Positions 1 through 7,363 are shown, counted from the stretch's first letter. The stretch: 8,555 nt of DNA from an uncultured beta proteobacterium (GCA_903920405.1 CAIXMC010000088.1:1-8555), one strand, 5' to 3'. The notes: generated by a model from the letters alone, not told the origin. Numbers and translations are program-made.

Positions 1-29
1 GACATTCATAACAGTATCTACACGTTTTG

Positions 30-3000
30 CTAACCTATTGTTTTTATAGAACTAATGCTTAAGGTAGTGCCATTGGGGGTTAGGGGGATTTGGTTTTTGT
101 ATTGCACCTCATCACTTTGAAACGCACCCGGGGATGCCGACGTCAGCACTGGCCCTTTTCCGCTGAATCTGTCGAGCATCAGATAAATGACGGGGGTAAT
201 GAAGAGAGTGATAGCTTGCGAGAACATCAGACCGCCGGTCACGGCAAGTCCAAGCGGTTGTCGCATTTCTGAACCAGCACCAATACCAAACGCTATTGGT
301 AATGCACCCATCAGGGCAGCCATGGTTGTCATCATGATGGGGCGAAAGCGCAGAATGCAGGCCTCCCGAATGGCCTGAACAGGGGTCATTCCGTGGTGTC
401 TTTGAGCATCCAGTGCAAAATCAATCATCATGATGGCGTTTTTCTTCACAATGCCGATCAGGAGGACGATGCCGATGGTGGCAATCAATGTCAGATCCTG
501 CTTAAAAATCATGAGCGTTGCCAAAGCACCTACAGCGGCCGATGGTAGGCCTGCCAAAATTGTGATGGGATGGATATAACTTTCATAAAGGACACCCAGA
601 AGCACATAAATCACCAGGAGCGCCGCCACAATCAGAATGGCCTGGCTGCCCTGCGAACTCTTGAACACGGCGGCATCACCACCATAAGACGTGATGATGG
701 AGGAAGGCATCTGCAGTGATTCACGCGCCGCATCTATCCGGGCAGTTGCGTCTCCAAGTGCACCACCCGGTGCCAGGTTAAATGAAATCGTAACGGCCTG
801 GAGTTGCCCGACATGGTTAATAGACGACGGTCCAACCGACCGTTCAACAGTGGTAAAGCTGGACATCGGCACAAGCACGCCAGTGGTAGAGCGTACGTAA
901 ATCCCTGACAGTGCCCGTTCATCTTCCTTGGCTTCTGGGGAAACTTCCATGATCACCTGGTAACTGTCGGTTGTCAAATAGATGGTTGAGACCTGACGTT
1001 CACCAAACGCGCTAAAAAGGGTGTTGCGAACCGCATCCATCGACACTCCCAGCGCATTCGCACGATCGCGATCAATTTTGAGCCAGGCTTGCAAACCGCG
1101 AAGTTGAGCATCACTGGTCACATCGCGAAAGAGTGGCTCGGTACGCAATTTGTCCTGCAATTTGGCTGCCCAACTGTTCAATTCGTCGGATTTGACGCTT
1201 TGCAGTATGTACTGAAACTGAGCCTTACTGTGTCGTCCACCTAATTGCAGATTTTGGACTGGACGCATGAAAACAGTGATACCCGCCACGTTCCTTAGTT
1301 TATTTCTTAACCCTTCCACAACTTTTTTCATGGGCTGACGCTGACGAATGGGCTTGAGCGAGATAAACATACGCCCAGAATTTTGGGCACCACTGCCACC
1401 GTTGAAAGAACTCACCACGGCTACATTGGGGTCGGACCGAATGATTTCGCCCACCAGCTCCTGAAGACGAACCATTTCAGGGAATGATGTGTCTTCAGAG
1501 GCCTCCGTAGAAACCTGTATTTGTCCAATGTCCTCTTCAGGGAAAAATCCTTTGGGAATAGCCACCGCCAGCCATGCGGTGGCAACAAATGTAGCCACCG
1601 CCACGATGACGATGATGTAACGATGTGCAAGAGCCAGATCAAGCAGCTTGGTGTAGGTGACCAACAAAGAATCAAAACCACGCTCAAATGATCTGGCCAG
1701 CAGGCCTGGAGGCTTTTTGTGGGCATCATCTGTCAAAAATCTGCTCGCCAGCATAGGTACTAATGTCAGTGCAACAAAGGCAGAAACAACAATCGACAAC
1801 GCCACCACGACCGCAAATTCATGAAACAGCAAACCGATCACCCCTGGCATGAAAAAGATGGGAATCAATACTGCAATCAGCGAAGTGGAGATGGAAATAA
1901 TGGTAAATCCGACTTCACGAGCGCCCCGTAGAGCGGCCTGGAATGGTTCTTCACCGCTCTCGACGTGTCGAATGATGTTTTCCAAAATCACAATCGCATC
2001 ATCCACCACTAATCCTACGGCCAGCGTTAAGCCCAGCAGCGAGATATTGTCCAAGCTATACGACAAACCCCAGAGCAGTGCGACAGCACCAATAAGGGAA
2101 ACTGGCAAGGACAGTGCGGGAATGATGGTCGCTACAAACCGACGCAGAAATAAAAAAATGACAAGCACAACAAGAACGATAGTACCCATCAGGGTGATCG
2201 TGACATCGTGAAGCGCTTCCCGCACCGAAATGGAACGATCGTTGATGGGTGTCATGGATACCGACTGCGGCATCTGGTTTTGCAGATTGGGCAAGGCATT
2301 TTTAATGACATCAACAACCTTGACGGTGTTCGCGCCGGGTTGACGTTGAACAGCCAGCGTGATGGAGTTTTCCCCATTCAGGGTAGCCCAGGTCTTGAGC
2401 GTTTCCAGGCTGTCCTCGACCTTGGCAACATCCCGGAGCCTTACTGTGCCGCCTCCACGGTTGCTGATGATGAGGTCGGCAAATTCTGCCGCATTGCGCA
2501 ATTGTGGATTGGCTTGAAGTACCAGTGTTTGGCGTGGCCCCTCAAGAGTACCAACAGGTGTATTGACGTTTGCAGCACGCAGTGCCGAACTGACTTCGTC
2601 AAGCCCCAGATTTCTAGCGACAAGCGCATCGGGCTGGATTCGTACTCGGACTGCAAAACGTTTAGACCCAAAAATATTGACCTGTGCAACACCTTCCACA
2701 GTAGAGAGTGTCGGCACGATCAAATGTTCGGCAAAATTCTGAAGGTCCGATGGCGACAGCGAGGGTGAACGTAGTGAGATCAGCAGAACAGGTGCGTCGG
2801 CTGGGTTGACTTTGCGATAAGCTGGTGGGATGGTCATGTCCAACGGTAATGCACGTTGGGCACGTAGCAAGGCAGCTTGTACATCGACAGCCGCTGCATC
2901 AATATTGCGACCTTCATCAAACTCCAGGATCAGGGATGTATTGCCCAGTGTGCTGGTGGAGCTGAGAGTTTTCAAGCCGGAAACAGTTTGGAACTGTTTT

Positions 3001-3203
3001 TCCAAAGGCAGCGCCACTGATGTCGCCATGGTCTCTGGACTGGCACCAGGCAGCGTTGCAGACACATTGATCACAGGTGTGTCGTAGCTGGGAAGAGCAG
3101 CCACAGGAATGCTTCTGAATCCAATCACTCCCGCCAGCACAATTGCCAAGTTAAGCAGCACCGTCATGACCGGACGGCGAATAAACAATTCTGATAAGTT
3201 CAT
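30..3203 (-). CDS. RND (HAE1-type) multidrug efflux inner-membrane pump, MdtB/MdtC/AcrB-like
   Basis: Proton-driven inner-membrane pump of a tripartite efflux system, expected to work as a trimer with the adaptor encoded just upstream and an outer-membrane channel not seen here. The 1057 residues show the duplicated RND layout: TM1 at about 11-28, a large periplasmic loop to about 335, TM2-6 to about 487, TM7 near 529-549, a second large loop, and TM8-12 from about 854 to 1010. The proton-relay acidic pair in TM4 is D401-D402 (GLVVDDAIVILEN), and the TM10 lysine is in VKKNAIM (K921). The text GASPETMATSVALPLE and YRKVNPADAP is closest to what I remember of MdtC, so a drug rather than heavy-metal pump is inferred. 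The ATG overlaps the adaptor stop (ATGA), implying translational coupling. A polar tail of about 45 residues follows TM12, longer than I expect for the family. Family is confident; substrate and exact orthology are not. Confidence 0.95.
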   Translation of the reverse strand: MNLSELFIRRPVMTVLLNLAIVLAGVIGFRSIPVAALPSYDTPVINVSATLPGASPETMATSVALPLEKQFQTVSGLKTLSSTSTLGNTSLILEFDEGRNIDAAAVDVQAALLRAQRALPLDMTIPPAYRKVNPADAPVLLISLRSPSLSPSDLQNFAEHLIVPTLSTVEGVAQVNIFGSKRFAVRVRIQPDALVARNLGLDEVSSALRAANVNTPVGTLEGPRQTLVLQANPQLRNAAEFADLIISNRGGGTVRLRDVAKVEDSLETLKTWATLNGENSITLAVQRQPGANTVKVVDVIKNALPNLQNQMPQSVSMTPINDRSISVREALHDVTITLMGTIVLVVLVIFLFLRRFVATIIPALSLPVSLIGAVALLWGLSYSLDNISLLGLTLAVGLVVDDAIVILENIIRHVESGEEPFQAALRGAREVGFTIISISTSLIAVLIPIFFMPGVIGLLFHEFAVVVALSIVVSAFVALTLVPMLASRFLTDDAHKKPPGLLARSFERGFDSLLVTYTKLLDLALAHRYIIVIVAVATFVATAWLAVAIPKGFFPEEDIGQIQVSTEASEDTSFPEMVRLQELVGEIIRSDPNVAVVSSFNGGSGAQNSGRMFISLKPIRQRQPMKKVVEGLRNKLRNVAGITVFMRPVQNLQLGGRHSKAQFQYILQSVKSDELNSWAAKLQDKLRTEPLFRDVTSDAQLRGLQAWLKIDRDRANALGVSMDAVRNTLFSAFGERQVSTIYLTTDSYQVIMEVSPEAKEDERALSGIYVRSTTGVLVPMSSFTTVERSVGPSSINHVGQLQAVTISFNLAPGGALGDATARIDAARESLQMPSSIITSYGGDAAVFKSSQGSQAILIVAALLVIYVLLGVLYESYIHPITILAGLPSAAVGALATLMIFKQDLTLIATIGIVLLIGIVKKNAIMMIDFALDAQRHHGMTPVQAIREACILRFRPIMMTTMAALMGALPIAFGIGAGSEMRQPLGLAVTGGLMFSQAITLFITPVIYLMLDRFSGKGPVLTSASPGAFQSDEVQYKNQIPLTPNGTTLSISSIKTIG

Positions 3204-4381
3204 GGTGTGACCTGTCTGGAAGAGCCGGATGCAGTGGCCTTGGCCTCTTTGGCTTTTTCCACTACGGGCACATCGGATCGAACGTTCTGCTTGCCATCCA
3301 GCACAAGGATGTCACCAGGCTCGATGCCTGTGATGGCTGCGTCGGCACCATCAGAATACACAACTTTGACTGACCGCATAACAGCCCTGCCATCTTCCAC
3401 AGCGTACACAATGGTGCCTCTCGGACTGGAAATGATGCAAGCCACAGGTATCACCGTTGCTTCATTGAGCGTAGCAACCGTTTGCGAGACATCCACATAG
3501 GCTCCCGGCCACAATTTGAGATCTTTGTTGTCGAAAACCGCTTTGACCTTGACCGCACCAGAGCTTGCGTCCACAGAATTGTCAACAAACTGGAGTTGCC
3601 CATGAAAGTCGCCTCCTCCATCTGCCAGAGTTGCGCTCACCAGCGCACGATTTTTCAGTGCGGAGAGTATGTCTGGCAGATTGCGCTGAGGAATGCTGTA
3701 CGTCACTTCGATGGGCTGGAGCTGGGTGATGGTGACCAATGTAGTTTGATTGGCTACCACTGCGCTACCCCGCCATAGATTGACAACTCCGACTCGGCCA
3801 GCACTGGGTGCGGTAATGCGTGCATACGAAAGAGCTACTTGCAAGGCATCGATTGCCGCTTTGTCGCTCTCCACAGTGGCAGCAAGACCATCCACTTGAG
3901 CTTGTGCGGTATCGACCGCGCCTTTGGAAATAAAGTTCTGTGTGAAAAGTAGTTTTGAGCGTTCCAACTGTCTCTTGGTATCTGCCAAACCAATGCTGTC
4001 TTTGGCGAGTTGTGCTTTCGCTTTGGCGAGTTGTGCTGCATCTGAACGAGAGTCCAGTGTGAAGAGCAACTGGCCAGCTTTGACGAACTGGCCTTCGATG
4101 AAATGCACCTTGGTGACCACGCTGGTGACTTGAGGGCGCACATCCACGCTGGTCAATGGGGTTACTGAGCCTGTTGCCTTGAGCTTGACCGGCAATGTAC
4201 GTTGTTGCGCTTTGACTGTAGTGATGGTGACGGGCACAGTGGATGCTGACGTCTTACTCGCAGGATGGCTGACTGCCGAGAGACCATTGGCTGGAGGTGC
4301 ATCTACTTTTTGGGTGCAAGCAACAATACTCAGTGCCAAGATGACGATAATTTCACGCAAGGCAATACGACATATATTCAT
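3200..4381 (-). CDS. RND efflux periplasmic adaptor (membrane-fusion protein), lipoprotein, MdtA-like
   Basis: Periplasmic adaptor linking the RND pump to an outer-membrane channel. The 393-residue product starts with a lipoprotein signal: hydrophobic residues 11-20, then lipobox IVAC with the acylated Cys at position 22. A linker rich in Ser, Ala and Pro runs to about 50. A half-lipoyl segment (about 78-110, with VRPQVTSVVTKVHF and VKAGQLLFTLD) is followed by an alpha-hairpin (about 112-186), the second lipoyl half (ITAPSAGRVGVV, 189-200), a beta-barrel and a C-terminal membrane-proximal domain. This is the standard HlyD/AcrA-like order. The hairpin carries a tandem seven-residue repeat. The start ATG has only weak Shine-Dalgarno-like bases upstream, but it places the signal peptide correctly. 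It is the first gene of a two-gene operon with the pump, overlapping it by four bases. The substrate cannot be read from the sequence. Confidence 0.95.
   Translation of the reverse strand: MNICRIALREIIVILALSIVACTQKVDAPPANGLSAVSHPASKTSASTVPVTITTVKAQQRTLPVKLKATGSVTPLTSVDVRPQVTSVVTKVHFIEGQFVKAGQLLFTLDSRSDAAQLAKAKAQLAKDSIGLADTKRQLERSKLLFTQNFISKGAVDTAQAQVDGLAATVESDKAAIDALQVALSYARITAPSAGRVGVVNLWRGSAVVANQTTLVTITQLQPIEVTYSIPQRNLPDILSALKNRALVSATLADGGGDFHGQLQFVDNSVDASSGAVKVKAVFDNKDLKLWPGAYVDVSQTVATLNEATVIPVACIISSPRGTIVYAVEDGRAVMRSVKVVYSDGADAAITGIEPGDILVLDGKQNVRSDVPVVEKAKEAKATASGSSRQVTP
4000..4041 (-). repeat. 21-base tandem duplication inside the adaptor gene (heptad repeat)
   Basis: Two adjacent 21-base units, 4000-4020 and 4021-4041, share their first 17 bases exactly (ctttggcgagttgtgct). 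The unit is seven codons, giving the protein text AQLAKAK then AQLAKDS at residues 113-129. That is one heptad of the predicted coiled-coil hairpin, so frame and helical register are both kept. This looks like a recent in-frame duplication by slippage or unequal crossover, but near-identical codons in a repetitive coiled coil could also arise without a duplication. Confidence 0.75.
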
Positions 4382-4418
4382 GGGGTGTCCATTGACTGCC
4401 TTATTGAAAAGTTACGGC

Positions 4419-4437
4419 AAAAACCCTAAAAGTGGGT
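4419..4437 (-). terminator. weak hairpin plus T-run in the adaptor leader (possible terminator or attenuator)
   Basis: On the minus strand ACCC (from 4437) pairs with GGGT (ending 4423) around a seven-base loop, followed directly by more T residues to 4419. The stem is only four base pairs, far below a typical intrinsic terminator. It could contribute to ending znuA-operon transcription or to attenuation ahead of the RND genes, or it could be chance in an AT-rich leader. Confidence 0.2.
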
Positions 4438-4484
4438 CAGTTTTAAAAATTTTTGGAAGTCCCTGGGGAAAAATTCAACCCTAC

Positions 4485-4512
4485 ATAATAAGTTATAAGA
4501 TGGGTCACCCAA
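4485..4512 (-). promoter_or_regulatory. candidate sigma-70 promoter for the RND adaptor-pump operon
   Basis: On the minus strand TTGGGT (4512-4507) and TATTAT (4490-4485) are separated by 16 bases. The -10 matches the consensus at five of six positions, the -35 at three of six. It lies about 100 bases before the adaptor ATG, in the only gap between the ABC operon and the RND operon, so it is the best-placed promoter. Its -35 overlaps a perfect palindrome (4501-4511), suggesting repressor control. Predicted by eye only. Confidence 0.4.
4501..4511. promoter_or_regulatory. 11-base palindrome TGGGTCACCCA, possible operator
   Basis: TGGGT-C-ACCCA is perfectly self-complementary around a single central base. 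It overlaps the candidate -35 of the RND operon and begins 13 bases past the znuA-like stop. The position suits a repressor site. No regulator gene lies in the window to pair with it, and an 11-base palindrome can occur by chance. Confidence 0.3.
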
Positions 4513-4523
4513 CACAATATCCT

Positions 4524-5453
4524 TCAATTGCGCTTCATGCCTGTCACTAACTGTGTCACGTTGTAGCGCATCATTTGCAGGTAAGTAGCCCCCGGCTTGT
4601 CAGCCGCAGACAGGGCATCAGAATATAAACGCGGCCCCATCACAGCACCTGTATCCCGGCTGATTTGCTCCATCATTTTGGAGTTGCTCATGTTTTCAAT
4701 AAAAACAGCCTTGATTTTTTCACGCTGAATTTGTCTCACCAGTTGCGCTACATCTTTAGCGCTAGGCTCTGCGTCCGTGTTGATGCCTTGGGGTGACAAA
4801 AATACCACACGGTAGTCATCACCAAAATAGCCCATGGCATCGTGCGAAATAATGACCTTGCGTTTTTCGGGAGCAATGCCGGCCAGTTGTGCCTTGATAA
4901 AAGCATCGAGTGCCTGCAATTCCTTGACATAATTTTCGGCATGGGTCTTGTAAGTGGCAGCGCCTTGTGGGTCTGCCTTGGACAACCCTGCTGCAATGTT
5001 TCGCACATAAACGATGACATGGTTGGGGTTTTGCCATGCGTGGGGGTCTATGGCATGGTAATGCCCTTGTGCAGGGTGATCGTGGTGTTCGTCGTGCTTT
5101 GGCATGACGCGCGGGGCAATGCCATCGGACGCCACCACCGTGTTGCCTTTGAACCCCGCAGACTCGCGCAGTTTTTGCGCCCAGGGTTCAAAATGCAGCC
5201 CATTCATGATCATCAGTTTGCTGTTCAAAATGGATCGAGCATCCGTAGGTTTTGGCTCAAACGTATGGGCATCTTCATCGGGACCCACCAGGGTGGTGAC
5301 GGTTACACGGTTGCCACCCACCACGCGCACCAGGTCGCCCAAAATGCTAAAGCTCGCTACCACCGGCAGGGGTTCAGCGGCAAAGCTGAAAGAAAGCAGG
5401 CAAGAGGCACCCAAAGCGGTACAGGCAAACCATTTGAGAGTCAGGCGTTTCAT
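4524..5453 (-). CDS. znuA: zinc (or manganese) ABC transporter periplasmic solute-binding protein, ZnuA/TroA-like
   Basis: Periplasmic receptor (cluster A-I, SBP_bac_9 family) that binds a divalent metal and delivers it to the ABC permease. The 309-residue product has a Sec signal (basic MKR, hydrophobic 9-24, likely cleavage near AA at 25-26). Predicted ligands are H63 (DAHTFEPKPT), H138 (DPHAW), H204 (SHDAMGYF) and D279 (LYSDALS), the His-His-His-Asp pattern of TroA-type binders. Between the first and second ligands is a His-rich loop, residues 120-133, with six His; such loops are typical of zinc rather than manganese receptors. An AAGGA ribosome site (5460-5464) lies six bases before the ATG. 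It is the last gene of the operon, 29 bases after the permease. Family is certain; zinc is the likely but unproven substrate, so the symbol is by family resemblance. Confidence 0.93.
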   Translation of the reverse strand: MKRLTLKWFACTALGASCLLSFSFAAEPLPVVASFSILGDLVRVVGGNRVTVTTLVGPDEDAHTFEPKPTDARSILNSKLMIMNGLHFEPWAQKLRESAGFKGNTVVASDGIAPRVMPKHDEHHDHPAQGHYHAIDPHAWQNPNHVIVYVRNIAAGLSKADPQGAATYKTHAENYVKELQALDAFIKAQLAGIAPEKRKVIISHDAMGYFGDDYRVVFLSPQGINTDAEPSAKDVAQLVRQIQREKIKAVFIENMSNSKMMEQISRDTGAVMGPRLYSDALSAADKPGATYLQMMRYNVTQLVTGMKRN

Positions 5454-5459
5454 GACGTA

Positions 5460-5464
5460 TCCTT
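5460..5464 (-). promoter_or_regulatory. ribosome binding site of znuA
   Basis: AAGGA on the minus strand, six bases before the ATG at 5453. It supports this start, which also gives a complete signal peptide. It is far better than the sequence before the first gene of this operon, which has no recognisable site. Confidence 0.7.
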
Positions 5465-5482
5465 GTCAAAAAGGTAAAAAAA

Positions 5483-6367
5483 TCAGCCCACCCGGTGCGA
5501 TCGTTTGAACAATCTTGGCAAGACGCCCCCCGGAGACAGCAGTAAAGACAGCGCATAAAGCAGCCCCGCGCTGCCAATCATGGTGGGGCCACTGGGGGTG
5601 TCACAGTGGTAAGACACCAGCAAGCCCAACAGGCAAGCCAGCATGGCCTGAACGCAGGCATTGATCAATTGTGCGGTGAGAGTGTCGTGCCACAGCCGTG
5701 CAGATACAGCCGGCAACATCATCAAGCCCACGGCCATCAATGTGCCCAGGGTTTGAAAGCCCGCGACCAAATTCAGCACCACCAACACCAAAAAGCCTTG
5801 CTGCCAGACCCAGCTTTTGTGACCTGATGCGCTTAAGAAAACCGGATCAAAACTCTCCAACACCAGCCCGCGGTAGCACGCCGCCAAAGCCAACAGGCTG
5901 ATGGAGGTCACACTGCCCACCAAAATCAAACCTTGTGTATCTACGCCCAAGGCACTGCCAAACAAGATGTGCAAAAGATCAAGCTGACTGCCCTGGCGAG
6001 AAATCAGCGCCACACCCAGTGCCAAAGCCACCAGATACATGGCCGCCAAGCTGGCATCTTCCTTCAAAGGAGTTGTTTTGCTGATCAATCCCGCCACGCC
6101 TGCTACCAGTAAGCCTGTCACCACGCCGCCTGCAGCCATGGCAGGCAACGACAATCCTGCCAGCATAAAACCAATGGCAACACCCGGCAACACCGCATGG
6201 CTTAATGCGTCACCCAGCAAGCTCATGCGTCGCAAGGTCAAAAAAACGCCTAGCGGAGCAGCGCCCAGCGACAAAGCCAAGCTGGCCACCAGCGCACGCC
6301 GCATAAAGGCAAACTCGGTAAATGGGCCTATCACAGTTTCCCATAGCCAGTGGTGAGCCGTGATCAT
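5483..6367 (-). CDS. znuB: metal ABC transporter permease, ZnuB/ABC-3 family
   Basis: Inner-membrane channel subunit of the zinc-type importer, expected to dimerise and pair with the ATPase encoded upstream. The 294-residue product is almost entirely hydrophobic, with about eight or nine membrane segments. It carries the ABC-3 hallmark near the N-terminus, RRMSLLGDALSHAVLPGVAIGF (about residues 46-67), and typical text such as LGTLMAVGLMMLPAVSARL in the later half. Its ATG shares four bases with the ATPase stop (ATGA at 6364-6367), so translation is coupled; an AAGG stretch sits seven bases before the ATG. Length is normal for the family. The C-terminus ends in a basic tail (RLFKRSHRVG), as expected for a cytoplasmic end. 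Zinc is inferred from the partner binding protein; manganese or iron members of ABC-3 look similar. Confidence 0.93.
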   Translation of the reverse strand: MITAHHWLWETVIGPFTEFAFMRRALVASLALSLGAAPLGVFLTLRRMSLLGDALSHAVLPGVAIGFMLAGLSLPAMAAGGVVTGLLVAGVAGLISKTTPLKEDASLAAMYLVALALGVALISRQGSQLDLLHILFGSALGVDTQGLILVGSVTSISLLALAACYRGLVLESFDPVFLSASGHKSWVWQQGFLVLVVLNLVAGFQTLGTLMAVGLMMLPAVSARLWHDTLTAQLINACVQAMLACLLGLLVSYHCDTPSGPTMIGSAGLLYALSLLLSPGGVLPRLFKRSHRVG

Positions 6368-7116
6368 GCTGCATGCCTTGTGGAGGAAATTTCGTCAGTA
6401 TGGCAAATATCGGCGTGGTCATCCCAGGCCTCTGCCAGGGTGCGCGTGCGCTGCAAGTAAGGCTCAGTCAGAACCTCAGCAGTCTTGCCCCAGGCCACCA
6501 GTTCACGCGCCAACAACACGGTTTGCGGAAAATGCTTTCGCACCAAGGCGTCGTCATGCAGTGCCGCAATGACAACACAACCCTGTTGATGCCACTGGCG
6601 AACAAGCGCCAATAATGCAGTGGTAGTACGCGAATCCATCGCATTAAAAGGTTCATCCAGCAAAATCAAATCAGATTCTTGCACCAGCAGCCGTGCAAAC
6701 AACACTCGCTGCAATTGTCCGCTGGAGAGCGACCCCAGCGTACGTTTTTCAAAGCCGGAAAGCCCCACACCGTCAATGGCATTAACCACCCGTTTTGACA
6801 GTGCCGATGTCACCCGCCCCCATGGACCTGCAACACTCCAGCAGCCCATCAGCACACAATCATGCACCGACATGGGGAAACTGCGGTCAATATCGGTCAA
6901 TTGTGGCAAGTAGGCGATGCGTTCACGTGCAACATTGACCGTGACACGCCCACCCGCCAGGCGCAGCAGCCCCATGATGCTTTTCAGCAGCGTGCTTTTA
7001 CCCGATCCATTGGGACCCATGACCGCCGTGAGCGACCCCGCTGCAAACTGGCCGCTGATATGGTGCAAGGCCGGATGCTGGCGATAGCTGACTGTCAAGT
7101 TGTCTAGTGTGACCAC
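6364..7116 (-). CDS. znuC: metal ABC transporter ATP-binding protein, ZnuC-like
   Basis: Cytoplasmic ATPase powering the zinc-type importer. The 250 residues show the full set of ABC motifs: Walker A GPNGSGKST (34-42), Q-loop Q72 (YLPQL), signature LSSGQLQRV (130-138), Walker B LILLDEP (150-156), D-loop NAMD (158-161) and switch His187 (ALHDD). All catalytic residues are intact. The start is GTG at 7116; an in-frame TGA only four codons upstream (7126-7128) rules out a longer protein, and the frame begins at the usual place for the family (VTLDNLTVSY). No ribosome-binding sequence precedes this GTG. Instead the bases just upstream belong to one arm of a long inverted repeat, which suggests that the original leader was replaced by an insertion. 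First gene of the C-B-A operon, overlapping the permease by four bases. Confidence 0.94.
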   Translation of the reverse strand: MVTLDNLTVSYRQHPALHHISGQFAAGSLTAVMGPNGSGKSTLLKSIMGLLRLAGGRVTVNVARERIAYLPQLTDIDRSFPMSVHDCVLMGCWSVAGPWGRVTSALSKRVVNAIDGVGLSGFEKRTLGSLSSGQLQRVLFARLLVQESDLILLDEPFNAMDSRTTTALLALVRQWHQQGCVVIAALHDDALVRKHFPQTVLLARELVAWGKTAEVLTEPYLQRTRTLAEAWDDHADICHTDEISSTRHAA

Positions 7117-7160
7117 GGCTAATTGTCATGGCTTTTTAAGCCACCCCGAATAATGAAAGA
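7117..7160 (+). repeat. left arm of the long inverted repeat
   Basis: The inner block 7141-7160 (ccaccccgaataatgaaaga) pairs with 7261-7280 at 19 of 20 positions. The block 7124-7132 (tgtcatggc) pairs with 7288-7296 perfectly. Outer bases 7119-7122 pair with 7298-7301. A spacer of seven bases (7133-7139) does not pair. The arm ends directly against the GTG start codon of the ABC ATPase gene. Confidence 0.85.
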
Positions 7161-7217
7161 CAGCTCTCGTATGTCGGACTTTAACGTGAAAGAACAAAGA
7201 AAACAATAGCAATGTAT

Positions 7218-7232
7218 CCTTATCCCATAAGG
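7218..7232. repeat. small hairpin in the core of the element
   Basis: CCTTAT and ATAAGG form a perfect six-base-pair stem with a CCC loop. It sits near the centre of the 100-base core. It has no T-run after it on either strand, so it is not a standard terminator. Confidence 0.5.
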
Positions 7233-7260
7233 GCTACAGGCACTTTTTATGGTCAAAAAT

Positions 7261-7303
7261 TCTTTCATCATTCGGGGTGGCCAGGATGCCATGACAGTTA
7301 GGC
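7261..7303 (-). repeat. right arm of the long inverted repeat
   Basis: Reverse complement of the left arm. 7261-7280 (tctttcatcattcggggtgg) has one mismatch to the partner block, 7288-7296 (gccatgaca) has none, and a six-base spacer (7282-7287) differs in length and sequence from the left spacer. The arm lies 60 bases after the stop of the 62-residue ORF. Confidence 0.85.
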
Positions 7304-7363
7304 TGGTTGTCGGATTGAATTTCGACCGACGGGAATTGCTATTATTTTTTGAGTTCTTGCACG

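Larger units (their letters stand above)
7117..7303. mobile_element. MITE-like element or internally deleted IS remnant next to the znuC start
   Basis: A stretch of about 180-187 bases is bounded by long imperfect inverted arms (7117-7160 and 7261-7303) around a core of about 100 bases. The arms match at 19 of 20 bases in the inner block and 9 of 9 in the next block, separated by a diverged six- or seven-base spacer, with further matches out to the ends. No transposase domain is recognisable inside; a 93-codon minus-strand frame crosses it but resembles no gene I know. Just outside the best-defined ends (7120 and 7300) both flanks read GGC, and both ends carry TA, so either could be a target duplication. 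The inner arm with its TTCGGGG core recalls ends of some insertion sequences, but I cannot assign a family. A regulatory hairpin unrelated to transposition is the alternative. Confidence 0.6.

Noticed and set aside
2208..2768. 186-codon plus-strand frame
   Set aside because: Antisense shadow of the RND pump, which is intact over this whole stretch.
4485..4500. TTATAAC/TTATTAT stretch as a Zur-type site
   Set aside because: It is only a partial half-site resemblance, lies downstream rather than upstream of the zinc operon, and is better explained as the -10 region of the RND promoter.
4842..5477. 211-codon plus-strand frame
   Set aside because: Antisense shadow of the solute-binding protein gene, whose motifs and signal peptide are intact.
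7251..7256. TTGACC inside the element (minus strand) as the -35 of a znuC promoter
   Set aside because: No acceptable -10 hexamer is found at 16-18 bases; an outward promoter remains possible but cannot be supported from the sequence.
7310..7331. GTCGG/CCGAC inverted repeat between the small ORF and the element
   Set aside because: Five-base stem with a 12-base loop and no T-run on the minus strand; too weak to call a terminator or operator.
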